DNA of 64,000 bases from Ignavibacteriales bacterium. GTDB taxonomy: Bacteria > Bacteroidota > Ignavibacteria > Ignavibacteriales > Melioribacteraceae. Positions 38,402-46,909 of the stretch are shown piece by piece. Made by a program: the position numbers and the translations under genes. The notes below the pieces were generated by a model that did no database searches, had not been told where the DNA came from, and worked only from the letters and a program-made list of their open reading frames with translations. The stretch lies in the NCBI GenBank assembly GCA_020635285.1, contig JACKAB010000011.1:45421-109420 (forward strand), in the 5' to 3' direction. Positions within the stretch are counted from its first letter, which is position 1, and each line of letters opens with the position of its first letter.

Positions 38402-39628
38402 CTATTCTAACCATGAGAGAATTCTAAATGTATTTGTGCTAGGATAGTAGGGAGGAACCATTCTCATTAATCTGCTATCATATTTATAGTTTTTTCTAAA
38501 TCCAGTTTTTGAAGCACCGGTTACACTATCAAAGGTTCCAACTGCTAACCTGGTTTTTTGTGTAATACCACCAATCAAGTTAATTGAACCAGAAACTGAA
38601 CGAGTGTCATAATTCTCAGCATGGAAACCACCTTCTTCAGTATAAATTGCTGCATGAATGTTAACACTACTACTATTTGCTGCATTATCTGTTACAACAA
38701 CATTATCCTTTGCAAGTATTCCAAGTAGATCATTCGATGGATCATATTTGTCAGTATAATCCGGAATACTTTGATAAGTTACATCATCATCTATATAAAC
38801 TGACTGATTGCTGCCAATTGACCATCTGCCTTCAACTGTTCCGCTAATTCTAAGATCGCCGCCATCAACAAATATAGTTCCGTTTGAAGAGAGATCTGTT
38901 GCTAAAACAGTTGTGAATGGATCAGTCGAATTAAATTTATATTTAATACTATCGCCGGCAAATTGCATAAAAACAGTAGGTTGACCGGAGAAAGAAAAAC
39001 CACCGCTTGAGGCTTTTGTTTTTAAACCGGCTATTCCATCTGTGGGTATCGCAATATTTACTCCAGTATTGTAACTCCCAACAATGCTTGGTGCATCGGC
39101 TAGGGCATCTGTTTTGTAAATAAGCGCACCTCCATGCGATGTTGTTGGACCATCAAAATAGGGATGTCTAGTAACACGTAAAACATCATTAGTGTGAAAA
39201 GGTCCCCAAACAGAGTCTTTCTCAGTCCACCAGATTGTTTGTCCAGCTGGAGCTTCACTATCAGAGAAATATGCGTACTCAGAAAAACTAGCAGAGACAA
39301 TTTTTACTTCTACTGTTTTTATTTTATCACCATAAATAGCTGTTGATGTAACTGTTTTAATTCCAAAAGTATCTTTTACCGTAATAGCTAAATTGTCCTC
39401 TCCCAAATAACTGTAAGGAGTTGATTGTGGTAACCAGCCTGCGTCTCTGGAAATATTACTAGAGGCAACATTAATACCGCTTTTAGCAATTTCTTTTGCC
39501 ATTGTAGTTTCAAAATAATCAATGGAATTATCTGAAGCTGAAGAAGAAACTCGGTTAAAGTTTAAACCTACTGTTAGCAATATTGTGCTATATCCTAAAA
39601 TTAATAATAAAGCTGCTTTACCACCCAT
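38402..39628 (-). CDS. PilX-like pseudopilin, cassette B gene 3
   Basis: 408 residues, intact. N-terminal helix MGGKAALLLILGYSTILLTVGLN, amphipathic helix ETTMAKEIAKSGINVASSN, then a beta-rich domain with WGPFHTNDVLRVTRHPYFDGPTTSHGG, GDSIKYKF, GTIFVDGGDLRISGTVEGRWSIGS and the conserved C-terminus YDSRLMRMVPPYYPSTNTFRILSWLE. The layout resembles DUF4900-type PilX-related proteins. It serves as the undamaged reference for cassette A gene 3. Confidence 0.72.
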   Translation of the reverse strand: MGGKAALLLILGYSTILLTVGLNFNRVSSSASDNSIDYFETTMAKEIAKSGINVASSNISRDAGWLPQSTPYSYLGEDNLAITVKDTFGIKTVTSTAIYGDKIKTVEVKIVSASFSEYAYFSDSEAPAGQTIWWTEKDSVWGPFHTNDVLRVTRHPYFDGPTTSHGGALIYKTDALADAPSIVGSYNTGVNIAIPTDGIAGLKTKASSGGFSFSGQPTVFMQFAGDSIKYKFNSTDPFTTVLATDLSSNGTIFVDGGDLRISGTVEGRWSIGSNQSVYIDDDVTYQSIPDYTDKYDPSNDLLGILAKDNVVVTDNAANSSSVNIHAAIYTEEGGFHAENYDTRSVSGSINLIGGITQKTRLAVGTFDSVTGASKTGFRKNYKYDSRLMRMVPPYYPSTNTFRILSWLE

Positions 39629-39630
39629 TT

Positions 39631-40266
39631 CTATCTGCTCATGTTTTTATTTGCTAATCTGATTTGCCGCCAAAAAACGGTTGGAAATTTTTCTGTATGA
39701 CTTTTTTCAATATTGTCAGTGTCATAGCCATAACAATCTTCAACTTTTATATTAATAATCATCGAGCTAATTAATTGTGCATTTATCGGATGAGGTAATT
39801 GAAAACCTAAGTTGTCGAAATAACTAATTTTGAACATAGTTATCCCTAAATTTGAGGCATCCTTTGTTGTTCCTTCAACATATCTATATAGCAATCTATC
39901 GTCCGGATTTGGAGTCCCATTTACATCTGGACCCAATTCGTAAATTAATTTTTCTTTTATTCCATCCCCGTGAAAATCAGTCGGACTTTGTCCTAGGTCA
40001 GTCCAGAAACGAATTGAAGTTGAGTCTGCATATTCAATCATATCATTTGGTGCTAACATACTATCTGGTATTTCACAATAACCTATTCTTGAAAAATCCA
40101 ACTCTATCAGTTCAATGATTGATACCAAATTTTGCTGAGATATTAAATCACCATGATACTGGCTTGAATTTTCCGCAACGTTGTTAGTAACTGAGTGTAA
40201 TGTTAATAACATTAATCCGCCAATAATCATTGAACCAATAATATCTATTAAAGTACTAGTTCCCAT
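39631..40266 (-). CDS. PilW-like pseudopilin, cassette B gene 2
   Basis: 211 residues, exactly the length of the cassette A copy. MGTSTLIDIIGSMIIGGLMLL membrane start, ELDFSRIGYCEIPDSML, ADSTSIRFWTDLGQSPTDF, NPDDRLLYRYVEGTTKDASNLGI and EDCYGYDTDN. Two Cys that could form a disulfide are conserved between the copies. Separated by 2 bases from the gene after it and 4 from the one before, so translation is coupled. Confidence 0.72.
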   Translation of the reverse strand: MGTSTLIDIIGSMIIGGLMLLTLHSVTNNVAENSSQYHGDLISQQNLVSIIELIELDFSRIGYCEIPDSMLAPNDMIEYADSTSIRFWTDLGQSPTDFHGDGIKEKLIYELGPDVNGTPNPDDRLLYRYVEGTTKDASNLGITMFKISYFDNLGFQLPHPINAQLISSMIINIKVEDCYGYDTDNIEKSHTEKFPTVFWRQIRLANKNMSR

Positions 40267-40270
40267 AAGC

Positions 40271-40777
40271 TTATAACATTACCCACTGACTAAAAATACT
40301 TGAAACTACTACAGTATCTGGTAAACTATTATAAGGATTTACGAGTGCGTCATTTGTGATTTTTATTGTAACGTTTTTATTATAAGTATTTGATAAGGTT
40401 TTTTGAAAAGTATCTGTTACATAGTTTACACTTACAGTTAAATTAAAACTACCCATTTGAGGAATATCTTCTGCTCTGCTATATAAATTATAATCGTCTA
40501 CGTCATCAAAATCTGGATAGGCTTCACCGGTTTCTGATTTTAATAATGTCGAAAAGTTTCCGGCAGAAAGTATTGTGTTTCCATTTATAATATTTTCATC
40601 AAAAGACTTGTTACTTATTTCATCAAGAAGAGATTGACCAATTGATGTGGCAACAATAAATTCTTTACTGTATGTTATACTTTCTTTGGTTGTAATTGAA
40701 GAACGATTATGATTTAAAATGGTTATTGAGACTAAGGTTAATGCAGCTAATGTTATAAGCATCTGTCCGGTATTCAT
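40271..40777 (-). CDS. PilV-like pseudopilin, cassette B gene 1
   Basis: 168 residues, same length as the cassette A copy. MNTGQMLITLAALTLVSITILN start, EFIVATSIGQSLLDEISNKSFDE helix, DVDDYNLYSRAEDIPQMGSFNLTV and a C-terminal strand NVTIKITND. The 83-base gap to the preceding cassette C gene 3 is the largest break but one inside the nine-gene run and could carry an internal promoter. Confidence 0.7.
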   Translation of the reverse strand: MNTGQMLITLAALTLVSITILNHNRSSITTKESITYSKEFIVATSIGQSLLDEISNKSFDENIINGNTILSAGNFSTLLKSETGEAYPDFDDVDDYNLYSRAEDIPQMGSFNLTVSVNYVTDTFQKTLSNTYNKNVTIKITNDALVNPYNSLPDTVVVSSIFSQWVML

Positions 40778-40860
40778 ATTTGTTTCTCGTTTAGAATAAA
40801 TCTTTGATTTTAAATGTTTAAATATTGGTTAATGCAAATTTATCATCCCCACACAAGATT

Positions 40861-42171
40861 TTATTCGTACCAAGAGACAATTTCATAAGTAGTTGTTGCC
40901 GGAAAATTTGGTGGTGTAGAATATCTATATCTTTTATCATATCTTATTATTTGTTTATAACCAGCTCCATTTGTATAACCAGTTGTTTGTGCGGTGTTTT
41001 CAGTTAAACTTCCCATGATTCTCATTTTTCCCATACTTGGTGAAAAAGCACTTAATCCTTCAACTGTTATTCCACCATCATAATTAAATAATGCAGCATG
41101 TATGTTAATATCATGTCTATTTGCTGTGTTATTCTTAACAACAACTTGCTTTTCCGCGACAATCCCAAGCATATCACTACAATTTGGGTTGTTGACAGTG
41201 GTTCCCCCACTTTCAAATAGTAAGGGAGATTCTCTGTAAACAATATCATCTTCGAGGTAAACAATACCGTTGCTGCTTCCTTTTTTTCCAGTTCCTACTG
41301 TGTATTTTCCGTTGACTGTTCCGGAGAGATATAAATCTCCTTTAGTATTCCAAATAACTCCATTTGGAGATAATGTATCTAAACTTGCTAATACTGGTGT
41401 ACTCCAAGATGAAGTTCCGGTTTTCCTTTTGCTCCATTTAACTTTGCCGATGGTTGTTCCATCGTCAATAAATTCTAATCTTAGATCTAGTGCATTTCCG
41501 GAAGGATCCTCAAATACTCTACCATTTGCATTCCCAGCATCTTTCAGTTTAGTAGTATTCAAAGTTAAAGGCACATCTACAGGCGTTTCATATCCACCTT
41601 TAAATTCTGGATTAGCGGCACCGAATCCCCATTTATTGCCTTCCATTTTTATTCCATCTTTTGTAGTAACCTTGCCTGTAAAAACTGGTGAACCAAGTGT
41701 TAACAATTTATCTTGCGTATGGAAGGCCCCATCAACTGTATCTCCGGTAACCAGATAAGCGCCACCAGGCCAATTTTTAGTATAATAACCAAACTTAGTA
41801 TAGTGTGTTTCATCAAGAATGAAATCTACTTGAGCTTCTTCTGTTTTTAATTCACGGGCATAATAATAATTGAAAACAGCTTTTGCATTTAGTTGTGATT
41901 TTGCATTAGCAACAGCGTTAAGATCAAGAACAGCATAGCCGCCATTCATGTACAAGGTATCATGATTGTAGCCAGTCCAATCAGGATCTAAAAATAATTC
42001 ATTTGCTGCAATATTTGCTGCACTAGCAGCTATGTTATGAGCATTAGTTTTTACGTAATAGCTTGATAACTCCTCAACCGCTCTTGATGTTAGATTAGTT
42101 GAGTTATAATTAACAATTGAAAACATTAGTCCAAATGAAACAACAACTAGTAAAATGGCTTTACCGCCCAT
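40861..42171 (-). CDS. PilX-like pseudopilin, cassette C gene 3
   Basis: 436 residues, the longest of the three copies. MGGKAILLVVVSFGLMFSIVNYN start, helix YYVKTNAHNIAASAANIAANE, then GAFHTQDKLLTLGSPVFTGKVTT, GVIWNTKGDLYLSGTVNGKYTVG and the family end IRYDKRYRYSTPPNFPATTTYEIVSWYE. More diverged from copies A and B than those are from each other, so it is probably the product of an older duplication. Confidence 0.72.
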   Translation of the reverse strand: MGGKAILLVVVSFGLMFSIVNYNSTNLTSRAVEELSSYYVKTNAHNIAASAANIAANELFLDPDWTGYNHDTLYMNGGYAVLDLNAVANAKSQLNAKAVFNYYYARELKTEEAQVDFILDETHYTKFGYYTKNWPGGAYLVTGDTVDGAFHTQDKLLTLGSPVFTGKVTTKDGIKMEGNKWGFGAANPEFKGGYETPVDVPLTLNTTKLKDAGNANGRVFEDPSGNALDLRLEFIDDGTTIGKVKWSKRKTGTSSWSTPVLASLDTLSPNGVIWNTKGDLYLSGTVNGKYTVGTGKKGSSNGIVYLEDDIVYRESPLLFESGGTTVNNPNCSDMLGIVAEKQVVVKNNTANRHDINIHAALFNYDGGITVEGLSAFSPSMGKMRIMGSLTENTAQTTGYTNGAGYKQIIRYDKRYRYSTPPNFPATTTYEIVSWYE

Positions 42172-42191
42172 TTCAATTTACTCCTTTTATC

Positions 42192-42866
42192 TTATCTATT
42201 GTTAAGGCTTGGTGCTGCAAGCCTAATTTGTCTCCAAAATGCGCTTCTATCCTTTGAATAAACATCTTTATCAGTATCAGATAAATCTCCATAAGCAGCA
42301 GTGTTCTCAACAGTAAGATCAATTTGCATTGTAATAATTCCTAACGGTGCATGTAATGCTGCATTTGAAAGTAAGGAATTTAAGGGGATCTCATTACCTA
42401 GAGCATCAAAATAGGTTAACTTAAATTGTGTTATCCCCATATTAGAATAATTGGGTGGATCGCTATTTACCTGTCTATATAACATTCTATCTCTTGGATT
42501 TGGAGTTTTTATAACATCGGCATCTGTTGGAGATCCAACCCAATATTTTAATGTGTCAGGTACTCCATCTCCTAGCGGATCGTAGTTTGTTCCAACGTCT
42601 GTCAGAAAGGTAATACTTTCATTTGTTGCACTTAACAGCGCACTAGCAGGTTCCGGAGCTCTTGTCCAATCTTTACAATAACCAATTTTTCGTAAGTCAA
42701 ATTCGAACAACTCAACAACAGATATTAAATTAGTCTGAACAATAAGTTCTCCACTATTTACGTAGTGGTTCTCAACAGAAGAGTCATTCATATTAAAAAT
42801 AATAAGCATAATTGCTCCACCAATAATTGTGGATCCTAGGATATCTATTAATGTTGAAAAACCCAT
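42192..42866 (-). CDS. PilW-like pseudopilin, cassette C gene 2
   Basis: 224 residues. MGFSTLIDILGSTIIGGAIMLIIF is the copy closest to a classical prepilin start (Gly-Phe...LID). It keeps FDLRKIGYC, SITFLTDVGTNYDPLGDGVPDTLKY, NPRDRMLYRQ and ITQFKLTYFDALG, then FWRQIRLA near the end, the same order of landmarks as copies A and B. Confidence 0.72.
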   Translation of the reverse strand: MGFSTLIDILGSTIIGGAIMLIIFNMNDSSVENHYVNSGELIVQTNLISVVELFEFDLRKIGYCKDWTRAPEPASALLSATNESITFLTDVGTNYDPLGDGVPDTLKYWVGSPTDADVIKTPNPRDRMLYRQVNSDPPNYSNMGITQFKLTYFDALGNEIPLNSLLSNAALHAPLGIITMQIDLTVENTAAYGDLSDTDKDVYSKDRSAFWRQIRLAAPSLNNR

Positions 42867-42876
42867 TTATTAACCT

Positions 42877-43473
42877 TTAGAAATAATAATAACTATATAC
42901 TTTTGAAAGCTTAACTGTATCAAGGTCCAAAAAATTATACGCTGCGCAGCTAGTTATAAAAACATCCATTCTTTTATGCCAAGTTCTGTAGGTAACTTTA
43001 TTAAGATTCACAGATGCTGATGGATCTACGTAATAAACTTTACTTTCTATTTTAAAAATTTCGGAAATATCTCCTGATCTGATCAATCCATTTTTTTGCT
43101 GTAGAAGAGAAGCCGTTGAATCGATCGAGGCAGATATGGCACTATCTACATAACCGTTATAATCATCAAAATCATTAAATTCTCTTCTTAATCGTTCAAG
43201 ATTATTTGGACCAAGACTATTATAATTTGTTAAATCATTTAGTTTATTGGCTCTATCTGCTTCCCCAGTAAATGGGTTTATAGCCGTAGTGGCGTCAAAT
43301 GATTTTCCGAATGCTTCTTCCAATAATGCAGTCCCAAGCGAAACCGCCATAATTTGATATTTATTTTTGGCCATGCTGCTTGAATTAGTTAATGCGTTTT
43401 TATTAACGCTTAAAATTACTGTTGATAACAAAATCATTGCCGCCATTGTTATCATCATTTGTCCGGTATTCAT
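42877..43473 (-). CDS. PilV-like pseudopilin, cassette C gene 1 (first gene of the nine-gene run)
   Basis: 198 residues. MNTGQMMITMAAMILLSTVILSV start, helix KYQIMAVSLGTALLEEAFGKSFD, then an insertion relative to copies A and B, FNDFDDYNGYVDSAISASIDSTASLL, and a C-terminal RTWHKRMDVFITSCAAYNFLD. Upstream lie an FNR/CRP-like box (43570-43583) and a 12-base direct repeat, so this is where transcription of the run probably starts. Confidence 0.72.
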   Translation of the reverse strand: MNTGQMMITMAAMILLSTVILSVNKNALTNSSSMAKNKYQIMAVSLGTALLEEAFGKSFDATTAINPFTGEADRANKLNDLTNYNSLGPNNLERLRREFNDFDDYNGYVDSAISASIDSTASLLQQKNGLIRSGDISEIFKIESKVYYVDPSASVNLNKVTYRTWHKRMDVFITSCAAYNFLDLDTVKLSKVYSYYYF

Positions 43474-43569
43474 AACTTCTCATGTTTTTTAACTTCAATA
43501 TTAAAACAAGTAGCATGCCATTAGTTATGATCAAAACAGATCAAAAATGAGGTTAAAATAAATAAGGAA

Positions 43570-43583
43570 TTGATTTTAATCAC
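43570..43583. promoter_or_regulatory. FNR/CRP-like box upstream of the pseudopilin run
   Basis: TTGAT-TTTA-ATCAC, 9 of 10 to the FNR consensus, about 97 bases before the first pseudopilin start. Two further GATCAAAA half-sites lie at about 43530-43546. The same box type occurs at 35304. Confidence 0.5.
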
Positions 43584-43596
43584 AAATTATTGGAAT

Positions 43597-43652
43597 TTGT
43601 ATCGTTTTGATCCAATAATGAATTGTTAGGTGAAACAAAATTGTATCGTTTT
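43597..43652. repeat. Direct repeat TTGTATCGTTTT, 44-base spacing
   Basis: Two exact 12-base copies (43597-43608 and 43641-43652) in the promoter region of the pseudopilin run. The rest of the 331-base gap is AT-rich without a gene. The spacing of about four helical turns would place a regulator on one DNA face. Confidence 0.4.
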
Positions 43653-43751
43653 AATGAGTAGAACTGCTAGATAGATTACAATAAATAGTCTTAGATAATT
43701 CAATTATTTGATAATAAATATAAAGTATTCTATTTTGATTAAATACAAACA

Positions 43752-43779
43752 AAAAACCCAACGTAATAGTTGGGTTTTT
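43752..43779 (-). terminator. Intrinsic terminator of the clpX operon
   Basis: Perfect 11-bp stem AAAAACCCAAC / GTTGGGTTTTT with loop GTAATA, 26 bases after the clpX stop on the minus strand. Confidence 0.88.
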
Positions 43780-43804
43780 AGAGTAATGAGTATTCTGAAG
43801 TTAA

Positions 43805-45058
43805 CTATGCGGATTTTCGATCAACCTCATAGTAGATTGGTTGATCACCTTTTTCTACAGTATCTTTTGTGATTAAGCATCTTTCTACATTATCTAAATT
43901 TGGCAAATCGTACATAATATCAAGCAAAGTAGTTTCCACGATTGATCTTAAAGCTCTTGCGCCCGTTTTTCTTTCAATAGCTTTTGTTACAATTGAGTCA
44001 ATTGCTAATTTATCAAATTCAAGTTCAACGCCTTCCATTAAGAAAAGCTTTTTGAATTGTTTTAGAATTGCATTTTTTGGTTCAGTTAATATGCTTTTTA
44101 ATGCGCTTTCATCTAAAGAATGCATTGGAGCAATAATAGGAATTCTACCTATCAATTCCGGAATTAATCCAAATTTTAAAAGATCTTCTGGTTGTACTTT
44201 GGAGTATAATTCATCTTTTATAACTTCTTTTTCTTCTTGCTGCAAGGTAGAAAAACCAATCGTATTCTTATTTAATCTTGATCCAACAATTTGTTCAATT
44301 CCATCAAAAGCGCCACCAAGAATAAATAATATATTCTTAGTATTAATATTTATCAGGCTTTGCTCGGGATGTTTTCTGCCGCCTCTTGGCGGAACACCGG
44401 CAACAGTTCCTTCTAAAATTTTTAACAATGCTTGTTGAACACCTTCACCGGAGACATCTCTTGTGATTGAAGCACTTTCACTTTTACGCGCAATTTTATC
44501 AATTTCATCAATATAGATAATACCTTTTTGAGCTTTTTCTAAATTGTAATCTGCTGCTTGTAATAAACGAACAAGAATTGTTTCAACATCATCGCCAACA
44601 TAACCAGCTTCAGTTAGAGTTGTTGCATCTGCAATAGCAAAAGGGACATCTAAAATTCCAGAAAGAGTTTTACCAATTAATGTTTTACCTACTCCGGTTG
44701 AACCAATTAATAAAATATTGCTTTTATCAATTTCTACATCGTCATAATCAAACATAGAATTGGTTGAGTTTATTCTTTTATAGTGATTATAAACAGCTAC
44801 AGATATAACTTTTTTAGCTTTATCTTGACCAATAATATGTTCGTCCAAACTCTTTTTAATCATATCAGGAGTAAGAGTACTAGTTGTTTTTTCTTTATTA
44901 TTGTACGCTGCTAAATTATTTTTTAAAATATCTACACTTGTTTTCACACAAATATCGCAGATGTAAACTTCCGGACCTGCTACCATACTTGTAACTTCAT
45001 TGCCATCGCGCCCACAAAATGAACACTTTACAGTTTTATGATCATGTGTATCACTCAT
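43805..45058 (-). CDS. clpX: ClpX, ATP-dependent unfoldase subunit of ClpXP
   Basis: 417 residues, normal for ClpX. The N-terminal C4 zinc-binding domain (CSFCGR...CDIC, about 12-37) is followed by the AAA+ domain: Walker A LLIGSTGVGKT, Walker B IIYIDEIDKI, pore loop GYVGDD and the adaptor/ClpP loop region IGF (NTIGFST). The sensor region GARALRSIVE is present. It unfolds tagged substrates for ClpP. Last gene of an operon, its ATG overlapping the stop of the TPR gene by 4 bases (ATGA). clpP is not in the window, which is unusual only in that clpP and clpX are often adjacent. Confidence 0.98.
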   Translation of the reverse strand: MSDTHDHKTVKCSFCGRDGNEVTSMVAGPEVYICDICVKTSVDILKNNLAAYNNKEKTTSTLTPDMIKKSLDEHIIGQDKAKKVISVAVYNHYKRINSTNSMFDYDDVEIDKSNILLIGSTGVGKTLIGKTLSGILDVPFAIADATTLTEAGYVGDDVETILVRLLQAADYNLEKAQKGIIYIDEIDKIARKSESASITRDVSGEGVQQALLKILEGTVAGVPPRGGRKHPEQSLININTKNILFILGGAFDGIEQIVGSRLNKNTIGFSTLQQEEKEVIKDELYSKVQPEDLLKFGLIPELIGRIPIIAPMHSLDESALKSILTEPKNAILKQFKKLFLMEGVELEFDKLAIDSIVTKAIERKTGARALRSIVETTLLDIMYDLPNLDNVERCLITKDTVEKGDQPIYYEVDRKSA

Positions 45059-46908
45059 ATACTATTTTTTTCCCCGCTTTTAATTTCTGAAATAATTTTT
45101 CTTGCCTTACCAGAATATATTGAATTAGGAAATTCTTCAAAAATTCTGGTTAGGGTTACAGAAGCTTTTTCCGCATTATGCAAACCATAAAAATAACTTG
45201 CCCCTAATAAGTATAAAAACCTATCCTTAAAGATGTTATCTTCATCACAATTTGAAATCTCTTCCAAAAAGATAATGGCTTCTTGATAATTATTCAATGT
45301 TAATAATAATTCTACATAATTTACAGCTGCAAAATCTTTTAGTAAAAATAGGCTTTTATTTTCTGCTAATTTTTTAAAATCGGCGGCTGCTTCCTTAAAT
45401 TTATTTTTTTCTATATTATAATCGGCATTTACAAACAAAATTAAATTAACTGAATCTTTTTTAAATGTATTCAATATTAATAAAAGTTGTAAGGCATCAT
45501 TTGCATTTTCATCTGCGGAAATAATTTTAACTTCATTCAGCCTTTTAATTGCTGTTTCAAAATTACCTTTCCACATTTCCGTTTTTGCAAGCGTATATTT
45601 TGCTTCAACTAATAATGCTTCTGCTACGTTTTTTTGATCAATAATATCTTCTAAATAATTTTGTGCTTCACTTAAATTACCATTAACTAAGGCAATTTTA
45701 GCAAGACCAAAATATGCTTGGCTGATAAATTCAGAAGCATTTCCGTTACTAATTATTTTTTGAAATACGCTGTCAGCTTTTTTATAATCTTCTAGAAAAA
45801 TTTGATAAATTAAACCGCTTCTATATTCTGCTTCAATTCCAACTTTTTCGGAAGGATATTTTTTTGCAAGATTTTTATAAGCCTGTAAAAGTTTTATGAA
45901 TTCATTTTTGTCATAACTCGGTTGGCTAAATTGTTTCCACTCATCCTTTTTTGTGAATTTATTTCTGAGATTGCTTTCAATCTCTCGCGTATAACCAATT
46001 TCCGCTTGGGCAATTAAAATTGAATTTGGAAAATTCTGTATTATATTTTGATAAGCTTGTGCTGCAAATTCATGATTACCAAAACGTGAAGATTGTAGTG
46101 CATAATTATATAAAACCGATCCATTATTTGTTGTTGCTTTTTCCAATTTGATTGCTGCTTCCAAACCCTTCTTGAAATTATCTGTCCGCAAATACAAATC
46201 AATTAGTAAATCCAAATAAATAGAATTTCCTTCATTATCATAATAATTTTCAACTACTTTTAGAGTAGGCTCTACTGCGCCCGGTGAATTTAAGTAACCT
46301 AAAATTCTATTTTTAACTATATTTTCTTGCTTGGGTTTCTGCTGAATTATTTTGCAATATTCTTCGGTTGCTTCTTCAAACTTCATTGTTAGTGAATATA
46401 AATTTGCTATATCGTAACTAAAAATTGTTGGATCGTCAGATTTTGAATTTCCGGTTCTCAAAATTTCAATTGCTTTTTCAATAAGTCTGTTTTCAACTAA
46501 ATAATTTGCAATAACTCTGTAAGAAAAAGGATTTTCTGAATCGAGGGTAATGCCTTTCGTCCAGTACTCATCTGCCTTTTCTTGATTTCCAATCAAATAA
46601 TAAACCGAACCAAGATCACCATATAGATCAATATTATTTGGCGTTTGGGCCAGCTGGCTTTCAATCAATTTTATTGATTCTTCATACTTTTTCATTTTTA
46701 AAAGTAGATCGTTATAACTTTTATAAATGTTGTAGTTTGTTGGCTCAGCATTTATTAAATCGGAATATATTTTTTCTGCATCTTCAAAATTATTTACAGC
46801 TTCATAAGATTTTGCTAATCTAATTTGATTTTCAATATTTCTAACTTGTCCGGAAGTTATTGTTGCAAAACCAAATAAAAGAAGTGATATATAAAATTTA
46901 TAATTCAC
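45055..46908 (-). CDS. TPR-repeat protein, exported
   Basis: About 617 residues. I prefer the GTG start at 46908, directly after the stop of the upstream oxidase, because it gives a clean signal peptide (NYKFYISLLLFGFATITSGQ); a TTG at 46938 would add ten residues inside the upstream gene. The mature protein consists of many TPR-like helical pairs (SYEAVNNFEDAEKIYSDLINAEP, ADEYWTKGITLDSENPFSY, QAYFGLAKIALVNGNLSEAQ), ending in outer-membrane lipoprotein-like repeats (FLYLLGASYFYGLHNAEKA). A periplasmic scaffold is likely. Partner unknown. Confidence 0.8.
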   Translation of the reverse strand: MNYKFYISLLLFGFATITSGQVRNIENQIRLAKSYEAVNNFEDAEKIYSDLINAEPTNYNIYKSYNDLLLKMKKYEESIKLIESQLAQTPNNIDLYGDLGSVYYLIGNQEKADEYWTKGITLDSENPFSYRVIANYLVENRLIEKAIEILRTGNSKSDDPTIFSYDIANLYSLTMKFEEATEEYCKIIQQKPKQENIVKNRILGYLNSPGAVEPTLKVVENYYDNEGNSIYLDLLIDLYLRTDNFKKGLEAAIKLEKATTNNGSVLYNYALQSSRFGNHEFAAQAYQNIIQNFPNSILIAQAEIGYTREIESNLRNKFTKKDEWKQFSQPSYDKNEFIKLLQAYKNLAKKYPSEKVGIEAEYRSGLIYQIFLEDYKKADSVFQKIISNGNASEFISQAYFGLAKIALVNGNLSEAQNYLEDIIDQKNVAEALLVEAKYTLAKTEMWKGNFETAIKRLNEVKIISADENANDALQLLLILNTFKKDSVNLILFVNADYNIEKNKFKEAAADFKKLAENKSLFLLKDFAAVNYVELLLTLNNYQEAIIFLEEISNCDEDNIFKDRFLYLLGASYFYGLHNAEKASVTLTRIFEEFPNSIYSGKARKIISEIKSGEKNSI

Positions 46909-46909
46909 A

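Noticed and set aside
41270..41758. 162-codon plus-strand frame within cassette C gene 3
   Set aside because: Antisense to a conserved PilX-like reading frame; unusual Pro/Phe-rich product and no start signals.
35919..43473. CRISPR-like or tandem DNA repeat array
   Set aside because: The periodicity comes from duplicated genes of 0.5-1.3 kb, not from short identical repeats with spacers.
43869..44438. Long plus-strand open frame inside clpX
   Set aside because: It is antisense to the conserved ClpX AAA+ domain, has no ribosome site, and its composition is the mirror of the coding strand.
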